Shown here piece after piece: positions 1-7,835 of a DNA stretch of 43,687 bases (position 1 is its first letter; every line of letters starts with the position of its first letter). The translations under genes were made by a program, and so were the position numbers. The stretch is taken from contig JBGSYN010000100.1 of the NCBI GenBank assembly GCA_041750975.1, forward strand, positions 1-43,687, written 5' to 3'. Source of the stretch: JBGSYN01 sp041750975 (GTDB lineage Bacteria; Pseudomonadota; Alphaproteobacteria; Geminicoccales; Geminicoccaceae). The notes beneath the pieces are model-generated. The model was not told the origin of the DNA and made no database searches. It saw only the letters and a list, made by a program, of their open reading frames with translations.

Positions 1-264
1 AATCTCAGCCAGTCCTGGGGCGACGCAGGGCTGCGCCTGCCGGCGATCCACCTGGTGTTCGGTCTCGCCAAGCGCTGGCTGCTCGGCACCCACCATGGTG
101 CGGTCGCTAGAAAGCACCTCCAGAGCTATCTCGACGAGTTCTTCTTCCTCTTAAACCGCCGTCATGCCAAGGCTATCAGCCACGGCTTCGCCCGCCTCCT
201 CCAGCACGCCATAAGGACACCGCCCACCACCTATCGCGGTCTCGTCGATGAGATCCCTGCCTGA
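1..264 (+). mobile_element. IS1595-family (ISXO2-like) transposase, C-terminal fragment
   Basis: The reading frame is open from base 1 and ends at TGA 262-264, so only the last 87 codons of a transposase lie in the window. The segment KRWLLGTHHGAV followed by HLQSYLDEF and FNRR-like LLNRR is the characteristic C-terminal end of IS1595/ISXO2-type DDE transposases, and it continues to the usual end of that family. The catalytic DDE residues would lie upstream, outside the window. I see no clear terminal inverted repeat in the 54 bases before the next gene. Whether the full element is intact cannot be judged here. Confidence 0.8.
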
Positions 265-318
265 GCGTCATGGAGAGGTAGTTCTTAATAAATAGTCTCT
301 GCATCAGGCAAAAGTCGC

Positions 319-1062
319 ATGAAAATTCTTCTTGCCAATTCGAATACCTCGCCAACAGTAACTGCGGCGATTCTGGCGGAAGCGCAAAAATTCGCGAGTG
401 TCGGGACCGAGATCACCGGCGCCAATGCTGCGTTCGGCGCCGAGATCATCGGCACGCGGACCGAGGCTGCGGTCGCGGCCCATGGCCTCGTCGACATGCT
501 GGCGGAGCATGCTCCGGGTCACGATGCGGTGGTCATCGGCATGTCGCTCGATACCGGCATATGGGCGGCGCGCGAGATGCTGGACATGCCCGTCGTCGCG
601 ATGAGCGAGGCGGCACTCCTGATGGCCTCGACCATGGCCGCCCGCTTTGGCCTCGTGGTCTTCGGCGGCCGCGGCACGCAGGCCTATCGCGAGGTTGTGG
701 AGAGCTATGGATTTGGTGGCCGTGTCGCCGGGATCGAGGCCCTGGGCGCCACTCCGCAGGACATGCTGGCGGATCCGGAGGCCCTCTACGGCCCCATCGT
801 CGACGGGGTCGAACGCCTGGCAAAGGAAAAGGATGCGGAAGCGGTGATCCTTGTCGGGGCCGTCATGTGCGGCCTCCCCTCCCGCCTCCAGGAACGTGTT
901 TCCGTGCCGCTGGTCGAAGGTATTTCCTGCGGGATCCTGCTGGCCGAAAGTCTGGTCCGGCTTGGTTTCACCAAACCCAGGCTCGGCAGCCTGCAGGCTG
1001 TGCCGCAGCGCAATGTGCGGGGCCTCTCGCCACACTTGACGGGCTTTCTCGAACAGGCCTGA
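319..1062 (+). CDS. Asp/Glu/hydantoin racemase-family protein lacking both usual catalytic cysteines
   Basis: A 247-residue protein of the Asp/Glu/hydantoin racemase superfamily, the usual length for hydantoin/allantoin racemases. The N-terminal strand with NSNTS (residues 7-11) matches the family NPNTS motif, and the PVVAMSEAA and EGISCGILLAE segments match the family fold. In active hydantoin racemases one Cys sits in the A-C-F-x-D-P-G motif and the other in G-C-A-G-M. Here the equivalent positions read G-M-S-L-D-T-G (Met75) and G-A-V-M-C-G (Ala181), although Cys184 lies three residues on. Two-base racemisation therefore looks unlikely unless Cys184 substitutes. ATG at 319 has an AGG about 12 bases upstream. 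The next gene, PuuE-like, starts 8 bases after the stop, suggesting co-transcription and a ureide or hydantoin-type substrate (inference). Confidence 0.75.
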   Translation: MKILLANSNTSPTVTAAILAEAQKFASVGTEITGANAAFGAEIIGTRTEAAVAAHGLVDMLAEHAPGHDAVVIGMSLDTGIWAAREMLDMPVVAMSEAALLMASTMAARFGLVVFGGRGTQAYREVVESYGFGGRVAGIEALGATPQDMLADPEALYGPIVDGVERLAKEKDAEAVILVGAVMCGLPSRLQERVSVPLVEGISCGILLAESLVRLGFTKPRLGSLQAVPQRNVRGLSPHLTGFLEQA

Positions 1063-1069
1063 CACAGAA

Positions 1070-1945
1070 TTGCCGGACCACGGGCGTTACGCATTCTCGC
1101 CGGTCACCGATCGGCCGCCGTTCGAGTGGCGTCCAGCGAAGCGCCTTGCGGTCTATGTCGCTCTTAATGTGGAATGGTATGCCTTCGGTGAAGGCTTGAA
1201 GGATGAATTGGCGCCCGGAGGTCCCGAGCCCGATATCCTGAACTTCGCCTGGGCCGATTACGGCAATCGTGTCGCCGTCTGGCGGCTGCTCGATCTGTTC
1301 GACCAACTCGATCTCGCCGTGGCCCTCCTGGTCAATAGTGCCGTCTATCATCACGCACCAGCAATCCCCGCGGCATTTCGGGCCCGGGGCGATGAGATCG
1401 TGGCCTATGGGCGGAGCAACAGCGAAGCGCAAGGTACACTCGACCCCGATGCGGAGCGGGCACTCATCGAGGAGGCGAGCGAGGAGATCGCCGCTCACGA
1501 GGGCCGGCGCCCGCAAGGCTGGCTCGGGCCGTGGCTCAGCCAAAGCCGGATCACACCGGATCTGCTGACGCAAGCCGGCTATGCCTACACCCTTGATTGG
1601 TGCATGGACGATCAGCCGATCTGGCTCGATACCAAGCATGGTTCGCTGATGGCCATGCCCCTACCGCTTGAGGCCAATGACGCCAATGCGGTCATCGCCC
1701 GGCAGATGAGCGCCGGCGGTTTCGCCGATCTCGTGGTCGATCAGTTCGAGGCGATGCTCGAGCAGGCCAATAGCGGCGCGCCGTTGGTGATGGGCGTGGC
1801 CCTCCACCCCTGTATTTCGGGCCAGCCCTTCAGGCTGCGCCGCCTGCGTTCCGCCCTCGAGCACATCGCCGCGCAACGCGACAGGATCTGGCTGACCCAT
1901 CCTGGCCGGATCGCCAAACGCTTTCGCGCGGAAGTCGCCGCCTGA
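1070..1945 (+). CDS. PuuE-like polysaccharide deacetylase-family hydrolase
   Basis: A 291-residue protein of the NodB/CE4 polysaccharide deacetylase superfamily, nearest to the PuuE (metal-independent allantoinase-like) branch. Supporting segments are GDEIVAYGRSNSEAQG, GWLGPWLSQSR, TLDWCMDDQP, a run LVMGVALHPCISGQPFR and the terminal LTHPGRIAKRF, all in the usual order for this branch. The segment where many homologues carry a His (EIVAHG-like) has Tyr here, and no classical CE4 Asp-His-His zinc triad is evident. The frame opens with TTG at 1070, 8 bases after the upstream stop; no ATG lies near, so the exact start is uncertain. Its TGA abuts the convergent gene with no spacer (TGATCA). A role in amide/ureide hydrolysis is inferred from family and neighbour. 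Confidence 0.75.
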   Translation: MPDHGRYAFSPVTDRPPFEWRPAKRLAVYVALNVEWYAFGEGLKDELAPGGPEPDILNFAWADYGNRVAVWRLLDLFDQLDLAVALLVNSAVYHHAPAIPAAFRARGDEIVAYGRSNSEAQGTLDPDAERALIEEASEEIAAHEGRRPQGWLGPWLSQSRITPDLLTQAGYAYTLDWCMDDQPIWLDTKHGSLMAMPLPLEANDANAVIARQMSAGGFADLVVDQFEAMLEQANSGAPLVMGVALHPCISGQPFRLRRLRSALEHIAAQRDRIWLTHPGRIAKRFRAEVAA

Positions 1946-2668
1946 TCAGAGGGCAAAAAGCCGGCCCCATCGGGCAGCAAGAGGCGACGGATCGAGACCG
2001 GCCTGGCGCATTGCCTTCCAAAGCCCGAGCGCGACGGAATCGTAGATCGGAATACCCAGTTCAGCTTCGAGACCGGTGACGAGATGCGCTGCTTTGTGAT
2101 TGGTGCAGAGAATGGCGATCGCTTGCGGCTGCTTGGCCGCCACCTCGCGCACCATGCGCACGGTGTCCGCATCGCTCACTTCAGAATAGTCGAAGTTGAG
2201 ACTGATCCCGAGCCAGGCATCCCCGAAACAGCCAAACCCGGCCGCCTCGTAATTGTCGAAGAACATCTGGTTCAACTCGCGGGGATAAGGGGTCACGAGC
2301 CCAAACCGCGTAACTTCGGTCGCTCGAAAAATCTCGTTGAGCGCCAGGATCGAACTCGAGCAGGGCTTGCGGGTTCTCTCAGTGATTCGCCGGCATAAGG
2401 TTTCGTCCTTGTCGAAACCACGCCAGCCTCCAGCCGTTCCATTCCATGAGATTGCGTCCATCCGCGCCTGTGCCAAGAGATCCGCCGCATCGATCACGGC
2501 ATCGTCCGGAAAGTGCCCTTTTGCCATCTCTTCCTCGGCGACCTCGACCGTACCGAACCGGCCGAAATGGCAGCTGACGCTCGAAAGATCGCGCACCATT
2601 TCGGGCTAGATCGTCTCAAGCACGGTGTTGGAAGAGGGCGTGAGCATGCCGAGGAGCGTACGCGTCAT
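1946..2668 (-). pseudogene. Arylmalonate decarboxylase / maleate isomerase-family gene interrupted by in-frame TAG at codon 21
   Basis: The reading frame starts naturally at ATG 2668, 10 bases after dctM, and its first residues contain LLGMLTPSSNTVLE, the family N-terminal signature. Codon 21 (2608-2606) is TAG, after which the same frame runs open for 220 codons to TGA 1948-1946. The rest is well conserved: SWNGTAGGWRG, TPYPRELNQ, and CTNHKAAHLVTGLE with the C-terminal Cys. The N-G-T segment without a Cys plus the single C-terminal Cys resembles arylmalonate decarboxylase (Gly74-Thr75, Cys188) more than the two-Cys racemases and isomerases. An internal ATG at 2599 could reinitiate but would omit the PSSNT substrate-binding loop. 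It is the last gene of the TRAP operon, implying a dicarboxylate or malonate-like substrate (inference). Nonsense mutation is the simplest reading; a sequencing error is possible. Confidence 0.8.
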
Positions 2669-2678
2669 CGATGCCGCC

Positions 2679-3983
2679 TCAGCCGGCCATGGTTCGGGGC
2701 AGCCAGAGGACGATGCCCGGAAATAGCGAGATCAGCACCACCAGGATGACGATGCTGACGAGGAACGGCAGCACGCCCCGGATCACATCGACCAGGCTGC
2801 CGCGGCCACGCACGCCCTGAACGACATAAAGATTCATGCCGACCGGCGGCGTCAAAAGCGCCAATTCGCACATGATGACGAGAAACACGCCGAACCAGAC
2901 CGGATCGAAGCCGATCTGAACGACCACCGGGAAGACGATGGGGATCGTTGCGATCATCATCGCCAAAGAGTCGAGAAAACAGCCAAGTGCCAGGTAAAGC
3001 AGCACCAGACAGGCGATCAGTGTCAGGGGGCCGACCTCGAGATTGCTGATGAAGCCGGAGATGGTATTGGGGATGCCCATCAGGCCCATCGAGAAATTGA
3101 GAAAGAATGCGGTGGTCAGGATCAAAAGCATCATCGCCGTGATCCGCACCGTCGAGAGCAAGGCGACATGAAGTATGGCGAAGTTGAGCCGCCGGTTGGC
3201 GGCAGCCAGCAACAAGGCGGCAACGACACCGACGGCGGCGGCTTCGGTCGGCGTCGCCCAGCCCCGATAAATGGAGCCGACGATCATGACGAAGATGAAG
3301 AGCGGCGGCAGCAAATCGATCAGGTGCTTGAGCCGTTCCGCCATGGTCGGCTCGATGGCTGGCCTGCCTGCGATCTCCGGCCGCAAGATGGCGGCTATGG
3401 CAATCGTCGCCATGAAGAGCAGTGCTAGAATGAGACCAGGCACGAAGCCCGCGAGGAAGAGATCGCCGATCGAGGTTTCGGAAATAGCGCCGTAAATGAT
3501 GAAGTTGATCGAGGGCGGGATCAGGATACCTAGCGTAGCGCCACTCGCGATCGAGCCCGCCACCCATCGCTCCTCATAGCCCTGCTCCCTGAAGGTCGGA
3601 AATGCGACCGTGCCGATCGTCGCCGCGGTGGCGACCGACGAGCCCGAGATCGCTGCGAACATCGTCGACGAGGCGATATTGGTATGCAGCAGACCACCCG
3701 GCAGTCGATGCATCCAAAGAGCAAGGGCGTTGTACATTTTTTCAGCAATGCCGCTGCGCACCAATATCTCGCCCATCAACACATAGAGCGGGATCGCCGT
3801 CAGGATAAAGCTGTTGAGCTCGCTCCACATCATGTTGCCGAGCGGGGCGAGGATCGACGGCCCAAAAAACACCAAGAGGCCGAGGATGGCGGTGGCGAAC
3901 ATCACGGTCGCCACATGGAGGCCGGTCAACATCAGGCCGAGCATCACGAAAAAGCCGATGGCAATCGTGCCGATGCCGACCAT
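2679..3983 (-). CDS. dctM: TRAP transporter large permease, DctM subunit
   Basis: A 434-residue, strongly hydrophobic protein with about a dozen membrane segments, the typical length and profile of DctM subunits, which form the ion-coupled channel of tripartite ATP-independent periplasmic transporters. Recognisable segments include PLYVLMGEILVRSGIAEKMY, the SGSSVATAATIG loop, GILIPPSINFIIYG and the C-terminal LLTPPVGMNLYVVQG, all diagnostic. Its ATG overlaps the dctQ stop by one base (ATGA), indicating translational coupling. It is third in the minus-strand order dctP-dctQ-dctM-decarboxylase-like gene. The substrate cannot be read from the permease; neighbours suggest an organic acid. Confidence 0.93.
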   Translation of the reverse strand: MVGIGTIAIGFFVMLGLMLTGLHVATVMFATAILGLLVFFGPSILAPLGNMMWSELNSFILTAIPLYVLMGEILVRSGIAEKMYNALALWMHRLPGGLLHTNIASSTMFAAISGSSVATAATIGTVAFPTFREQGYEERWVAGSIASGATLGILIPPSINFIIYGAISETSIGDLFLAGFVPGLILALLFMATIAIAAILRPEIAGRPAIEPTMAERLKHLIDLLPPLFIFVMIVGSIYRGWATPTEAAAVGVVAALLLAAANRRLNFAILHVALLSTVRITAMMLLILTTAFFLNFSMGLMGIPNTISGFISNLEVGPLTLIACLVLLYLALGCFLDSLAMMIATIPIVFPVVVQIGFDPVWFGVFLVIMCELALLTPPVGMNLYVVQGVRGRGSLVDVIRGVLPFLVSIVILVVLISLFPGIVLWLPRTMAG

Positions 3984-4552
3984 CAGCGTTGCCTGCCGGC
4001 GGCTGCGGGCATGACCGAGTTGAGTTCGTCATCGAGGCTGGGATTGCCGGCAGCCAGATCGACCGCGCCCGGAACACCCGAGGCGAGCGCCCGCCATGCC
4101 CGCCCGGCCATCAGCGCCGTGCTGGCGAAGAAGATGCAGAAGCCCGCAAGCCACAAGAGTTGCGGGATCCACAACGGCGTCTGCAGCGGCGAATTCGCGA
4201 CACTGCCAAAGAGCAGCGTTTCACTGAGTGCCCCTCGGGCATGCCAGGTCATGAACAAGGCCTGCGCACAGAGAATGGTCCAGGATAGTGCGTGCACCAC
4301 GGCGCGCACACGCTCAGGCAGATGGCGCAGCAGGAAATCGACCCGGGTATGCGCCCGTTCGAGAGCGGCGTAGCCAAAACCGAGGCTTGCGGTTATCGCC
4401 AGCGCGTAGCCGCCCAATTCGTCAACACCCTGGATCGAGAAGTTGAAGAGCTTGCGGGCGATGATCTCGAAGGTCGTCAAACCGGCGAGGAGAAGGAGCG
4501 CGTAGCCGGCGCCGAGGGCTCCAAGCTCGATGACACGAACAAAGGCACGCAA
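3983..4552 (-). CDS. dctQ: TRAP transporter small permease, DctQ subunit
   Basis: A 189-residue protein with four predicted membrane helices (roughly residues 10-32, 45-65, 86-106 and 128-150), as expected for DctQ, the small inner-membrane subunit that pairs with DctM. The stretch EIIARKLFNFSIQGVDELGGYALA is a typical DctQ first-loop pattern, and ERAHTRVDFLLRHLP follows as usual. The start is TTG at 4552, chosen because GAGGAG (complement of 4559-4564) lies six bases upstream; no ATG is available before the conserved N-terminus. It begins 19 bases after the dctP stop and overlaps dctM by one base. Confidence 0.9.
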   Translation of the reverse strand: MRAFVRVIELGALGAGYALLLLAGLTTFEIIARKLFNFSIQGVDELGGYALAITASLGFGYAALERAHTRVDFLLRHLPERVRAVVHALSWTILCAQALFMTWHARGALSETLLFGSVANSPLQTPLWIPQLLWLAGFCIFFASTALMAGRAWRALASGVPGAVDLAAGNPSLDDELNSVMPAAAGRQR

Positions 4553-4571
4553 CGCCTGCTCCTCGATACTC

Positions 4572-5618
4572 CTATTGAATGGTCAGGCCGCGCGCGGCGC
4601 CGACCGTCTCGTTCCAGACCGCCGTGCACCCCTCATAGCTGGTTTCGCAGCGCGCCGCCCAGTCCGGCAGCACGACGGCTTCCGCCGCGGCCTTGACCTC
4701 GGCGAGATCGTCGTCACTGACGGGCACCAATGTCATCGCGAACTTCTCATGCTCGGCACAGGAATCCTGGCCGGTATTGCAGGCGAGCGCATCCTCATTG
4801 ATGGTGATTGCGGTCTGCCAGAGATCGGCCTCCATTTGCGCAAACTCCGCCTCGAGCGTCTTTTGTTGCTCGGGCGAGAGGCTGTTCCACCATTCGAGAT
4901 TGGCGAAATGACCCTGCACCGAACCCGACACCGACAAGGGGATCTGGTGGGTCGTGACCTCGGGCCACTTGCCGACACTGCCCGAGGTCGGCGAGGTCAC
5001 GCCGCAGCTTGCCACCTTGCGCTGAAGCGCGGGATAAACTTCGCTGAATTGCAGGGTCACGGGCGTCGCCCTGAAATGCTCGAGTAGCGCCGACATCGAC
5101 GGGGTGAAGGTTCGAACCTTCAGGCCTTCGAGATCGTCCACGCTCTCGATCGGCTCATTGCAGTAAAAGATTTGCGGCCCGAACGGCCAGAGGCCAAGAA
5201 CCTTGGCGCCGAACTTCTCCTGGAGCCTCGAATCGAATACTTCGCGATAAGCGTCGACAGCATCCTTGAGCGCTGCCATGTCAGTCGAGACGCCGATGAT
5301 ATCCAACCCTTCGAGAAATGGATCGTCTCGCGAGGCTAATCCGATCTGCGTCGAGATCACATCGAAGGTACCTGCACGGATCAGACGAAGCGCATCGGCC
5401 TGCTTGAGACCCAGCGAGTCGTAGTGGTTGTAAACGACATCAATGCCAAGCTCTTCGTTCTCGACGATTCTATCGACGGCGGCCTGTTCGGGCGGATATT
5501 GCTTCGAGGTCGGCAGCGACTGGCTCAAGAGGCGCATCTGTGTCTGCGCACTAACGGTGGCCGGAAGAGCCAGCATCAGCCCTGCAATGGCCACCATATT
5601 CAGGGATCGTCGCAGCAA
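4572..5618 (-). CDS. dctP: TRAP transporter periplasmic solute-binding protein, DctP family
   Basis: A 348-residue periplasmic binding protein of the TRAP DctP family. A signal peptide covers residues 1-24 (ending TVSA before QTQ). The segment DDLEGLKVRTFTPS holds Arg169, the position that salt-bridges the substrate carboxylate in characterised TRAP binding proteins, and FSEVYPALQRKVASCGVTSP is the standard DctP motif. Start is TTG at 5618, supported by GGAGGAG just upstream (complement of 5625-5631). The gene ends with TAG at its natural C-terminus, showing that TAG is a stop in this genome. First gene of the TRAP operon, divergent from the ABC operon. A carboxylate substrate is likely; its identity is unknown. 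Confidence 0.93.
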   Translation of the reverse strand: MLRRSLNMVAIAGLMLALPATVSAQTQMRLLSQSLPTSKQYPPEQAAVDRIVENEELGIDVVYNHYDSLGLKQADALRLIRAGTFDVISTQIGLASRDDPFLEGLDIIGVSTDMAALKDAVDAYREVFDSRLQEKFGAKVLGLWPFGPQIFYCNEPIESVDDLEGLKVRTFTPSMSALLEHFRATPVTLQFSEVYPALQRKVASCGVTSPTSGSVGKWPEVTTHQIPLSVSGSVQGHFANLEWWNSLSPEQQKTLEAEFAQMEADLWQTAITINEDALACNTGQDSCAEHEKFAMTLVPVSDDDLAEVKAAAEAVVLPDWAARCETSYEGCTAVWNETVGAARGLTIQ

Positions 5619-5803
5619 TTTATCTTCTCCTCCGGTGCGTTATTCCCATTTGAATAAGCAACAAACATACCACGCGACGGAAACAGGCTCGCCGAACATG
5701 GGTTGCGGTCCCCAACGCTCGACTAATTATGCATTACCCCTTGGCGCGGTTGCGCCAGGTTTGATAAGAAACACTTAGACAACATCAGAACAGGGGGGCA
5801 GCA
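5619..5803. promoter_or_regulatory. Divergent intergenic region with a 6-bp inverted repeat between TRAP and ABC operons
   Basis: This 185-base spacer must carry the promoters of both operons. On the plus strand a TTGGCG (5741-5746) and a GATAAG (5763-5768) are separated by 16 bases, a weak -35/-10 candidate. Inside that spacer sits a perfect inverted repeat TGGCGC-GGTT-GCGCCA (5742-5757), well placed to be an operator. A strong Shine-Dalgarno GGGGGG lies just before ATG 5804, and GGAGGAG serves dctP on the other strand. No regulator gene is adjacent. The promoter call is tentative. Confidence 0.4.
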
Positions 5804-7744
5804 ATGCTGTTCGAGAACAATGGTATCGGTATCCGCCGATGCCTGATCGCCTTCACTTCAGTCACCGTCCTGCTGGGCGCCAGCTCGGCCTGGGCCTATC
5901 AGGAAGCGCCGATGCTGGCCGAAAAGGTCGAATCAGGCGAACTGCCGCCGGTCGATGAGCGTATCCCCGATGAGCCCATGGTCATAGAGCCCAACGAGAG
6001 CGTCGGGCAATATGGTGGGGATTGGAGAAGCGCCACGGTTGGCGGCGGCTCGTTGACGATGCTGGTGCGATACCAGGGCTACGAGCCGCTGGTCCGCTGG
6101 AATCAGGACTTTACCGGCACTATTCCCAATGTTGCCGAGTCCGTCGAGGCCAACGAGGACGCTACCGAATATACGGTAAAACTCAGACCCGGCATGAAAT
6201 GGTCGGACGGCGAGCCCTTCACTGCCGACGACATCATGTTCTGGTACGAGGATGTCTTCAGCAATACCGAACTTCCGACCGATAGCGGGCAGGCCTTCAT
6301 GATGGTGGGAGGAGAGCCCGGCAGGGTGGAAAAGATCGACGAGACGACCCTCAAATTCATCTTCCCCTCGCCCCACGGTCTGTTCCCGCAACAGCTCGCA
6401 TGGGGTGGCAACGACATTACCACGCGTTTCCCGCGCCACTACCTCGAGCAATACCATATCGAGTACAACCCGGACGGTGTCGAGCAGCTTGCGTCCGAGG
6501 AAGGCGTCGATGGCTGGGTCGCCTTGTTCCTGAAGAAATCCGGGGCGGCGAGCGTCGACGATTACTTCAAGAGCAGCGAGATCCCGGTGCTCCATCCATG
6601 GGCCTTCGAAACCGCGCCGGGCGAGAGCCCGACCCAGGCTGTCGCCGTGCGCAACCCATATTATTGGAAGGTCGACACCGAAGGCAATCAGCTGCCCTAT
6701 CTCGATCGCATCGTCTATTCGCTGGTGCAGGACAGCGAGGTGCTGCTGTTGAAGACGATGCAGGGCGAGATCGACTTGATGGACCAATATATCGCCACGC
6801 CCAACAACAAATCCGTTCTCTATGAGAATCAGGACCGCGGCGGCTATCGCTTCTACGGCCTCAATCCTGTCGAGGTGAACGAGATGGTGATCCAGCTCAA
6901 TCTCAACCATCCGGATCCGGTCAAGCGTGAGCTCTTCCAGAACAAGGACTTCCGCATCGCCCTTTCGCACGGCTTCGATCGTCAAGCCTTGAACGATGCC
7001 GTTTTCGTCGGCCAGGGTGAGATCGGGCAAGCCGCCGTATATCCCGGCACCTCGCTCTACAATGAGCGCCTGGCCAAGCAATACACGGAATATGATCCTG
7101 AGAAAGCCAACGCCATTCTCGATGAGGTTCTGCCGCAAAAGGATTCCGAGGGCTATCGTCTGCTGCCCGATGGCGAGCGGCTGACGATCATTTTCGAAAT
7201 CGATCAGGCGCGGCCGACCTTCATCGATATGTTCGAGATCATCATCCCGCAATGGCGGGAGATCGGCATCAACGCCGAAATTCGGACGATGGACCGCTCA
7301 CTTTGGGAGGTTCGCGTGCGCAACGGTATCGATTTCGATGCAACGGCGCACAAATTCGGTGGCGGTCAGGGCCAGGCCCTGTTCCTCGATCCGCGCTATT
7401 TCGTGCCCGTCAACGAGAACAGTATGTTCGCCAAGGGCTGGCAGCTCTACTACAACAATCCGGAAGCCGAAGGGGCGATAGAGCCACCAGCGCCCGTCAA
7501 GGAGGCTCAGGCTCTCTATGATGAAATCGTCAAGACCGGCGATGTCGACAAACAGCAGGAACTGATGGCGCAGATGCTCGAGCTTGCCGCCGACAATTTT
7601 TATCATATCGGCACCATCTTTCCGGTCGTGAGTTACGGTGTCGTCTCTTCGGACTTCCACAACGTACCGGCCGAGATGCCGATGGCCTGGGGCTATCCCA
7701 ATCCGGCGCCGACCAATCCCGAGCAGTACTGGCAGACCCAATAG
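5804..7744 (+). CDS. ABC transporter solute-binding protein, family 5 (peptide/oligosaccharide type)
   Basis: A 646-residue exported protein of the family 5 extracellular binding proteins (DppA/OppA type), somewhat longer than the usual 520-600. The signal peptide ends at residues 29-31 (AWA) before YQEAP. The body shows LTMLVRYQGYEPLVRW, TEYTVKLRPGMKWSDGEPFTADD (a hallmark of the family), a conserved region around NKDFRIALSHGFDRQAL, and a C-terminus WGYPNPAPTNPEQYW typical of a subgroup common in proteobacterial sugar or glycoside clusters. ATG 5804 has a six-G Shine-Dalgarno. It is first in a five-gene operon whose second gene is glycosidase-like, so an oligosaccharide or glycoside substrate is more likely than a peptide (inference). 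Stop is TAG. Confidence 0.9.
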   Translation: MLFENNGIGIRRCLIAFTSVTVLLGASSAWAYQEAPMLAEKVESGELPPVDERIPDEPMVIEPNESVGQYGGDWRSATVGGGSLTMLVRYQGYEPLVRWNQDFTGTIPNVAESVEANEDATEYTVKLRPGMKWSDGEPFTADDIMFWYEDVFSNTELPTDSGQAFMMVGGEPGRVEKIDETTLKFIFPSPHGLFPQQLAWGGNDITTRFPRHYLEQYHIEYNPDGVEQLASEEGVDGWVALFLKKSGAASVDDYFKSSEIPVLHPWAFETAPGESPTQAVAVRNPYYWKVDTEGNQLPYLDRIVYSLVQDSEVLLLKTMQGEIDLMDQYIATPNNKSVLYENQDRGGYRFYGLNPVEVNEMVIQLNLNHPDPVKRELFQNKDFRIALSHGFDRQALNDAVFVGQGEIGQAAVYPGTSLYNERLAKQYTEYDPEKANAILDEVLPQKDSEGYRLLPDGERLTIIFEIDQARPTFIDMFEIIIPQWREIGINAEIRTMDRSLWEVRVRNGIDFDATAHKFGGGQGQALFLDPRYFVPVNENSMFAKGWQLYYNNPEAEGAIEPPAPVKEAQALYDEIVKTGDVDKQQELMAQMLELAADNFYHIGTIFPVVSYGVVSSDFHNVPAEMPMAWGYPNPAPTNPEQYWQTQ

Positions 7745-7772
7745 GGTCTGACTTGCACCTGAAATTGGTTGC

Positions 7773-7797
7773 GGGCAGCGATCGGGCGCCGCTGCCC
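7773..7797 (+). other. Intercistronic stem-loop after the solute-binding-protein gene
   Basis: A perfect 8-bp stem, GGGCAGCG (7773-7780) and CGCTGCCC (7790-7797), with a 9-base loop. It lies in the 91-base gap between the binding-protein stop and the next gene and is not followed by a T-run, so it is more likely an mRNA-stabilising or partial-termination element than a full terminator. Such hairpins are common after binding-protein genes that need higher expression than their permeases. Confidence 0.5.
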
Positions 7798-7835
7798 CCG
7801 ACCACATTTGACGCCAAGAATTCGGAAAAAGTTTG

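Noticed and set aside
304..1065. 253-codon minus-strand frame opposite the racemase-like gene
   Set aside because: Antisense shadow with no recognisable motifs; the plus-strand gene is well supported.
5105..5125. GGTTCGAACC resembling a tRNA T-arm
   Set aside because: It lies within dctP coding sequence and no cloverleaf can be built around it.
5933..7252. 439-codon minus-strand frame opposite the solute-binding protein
   Set aside because: Antisense shadow; the plus-strand protein has a clear family match, signal peptide and ribosome site.
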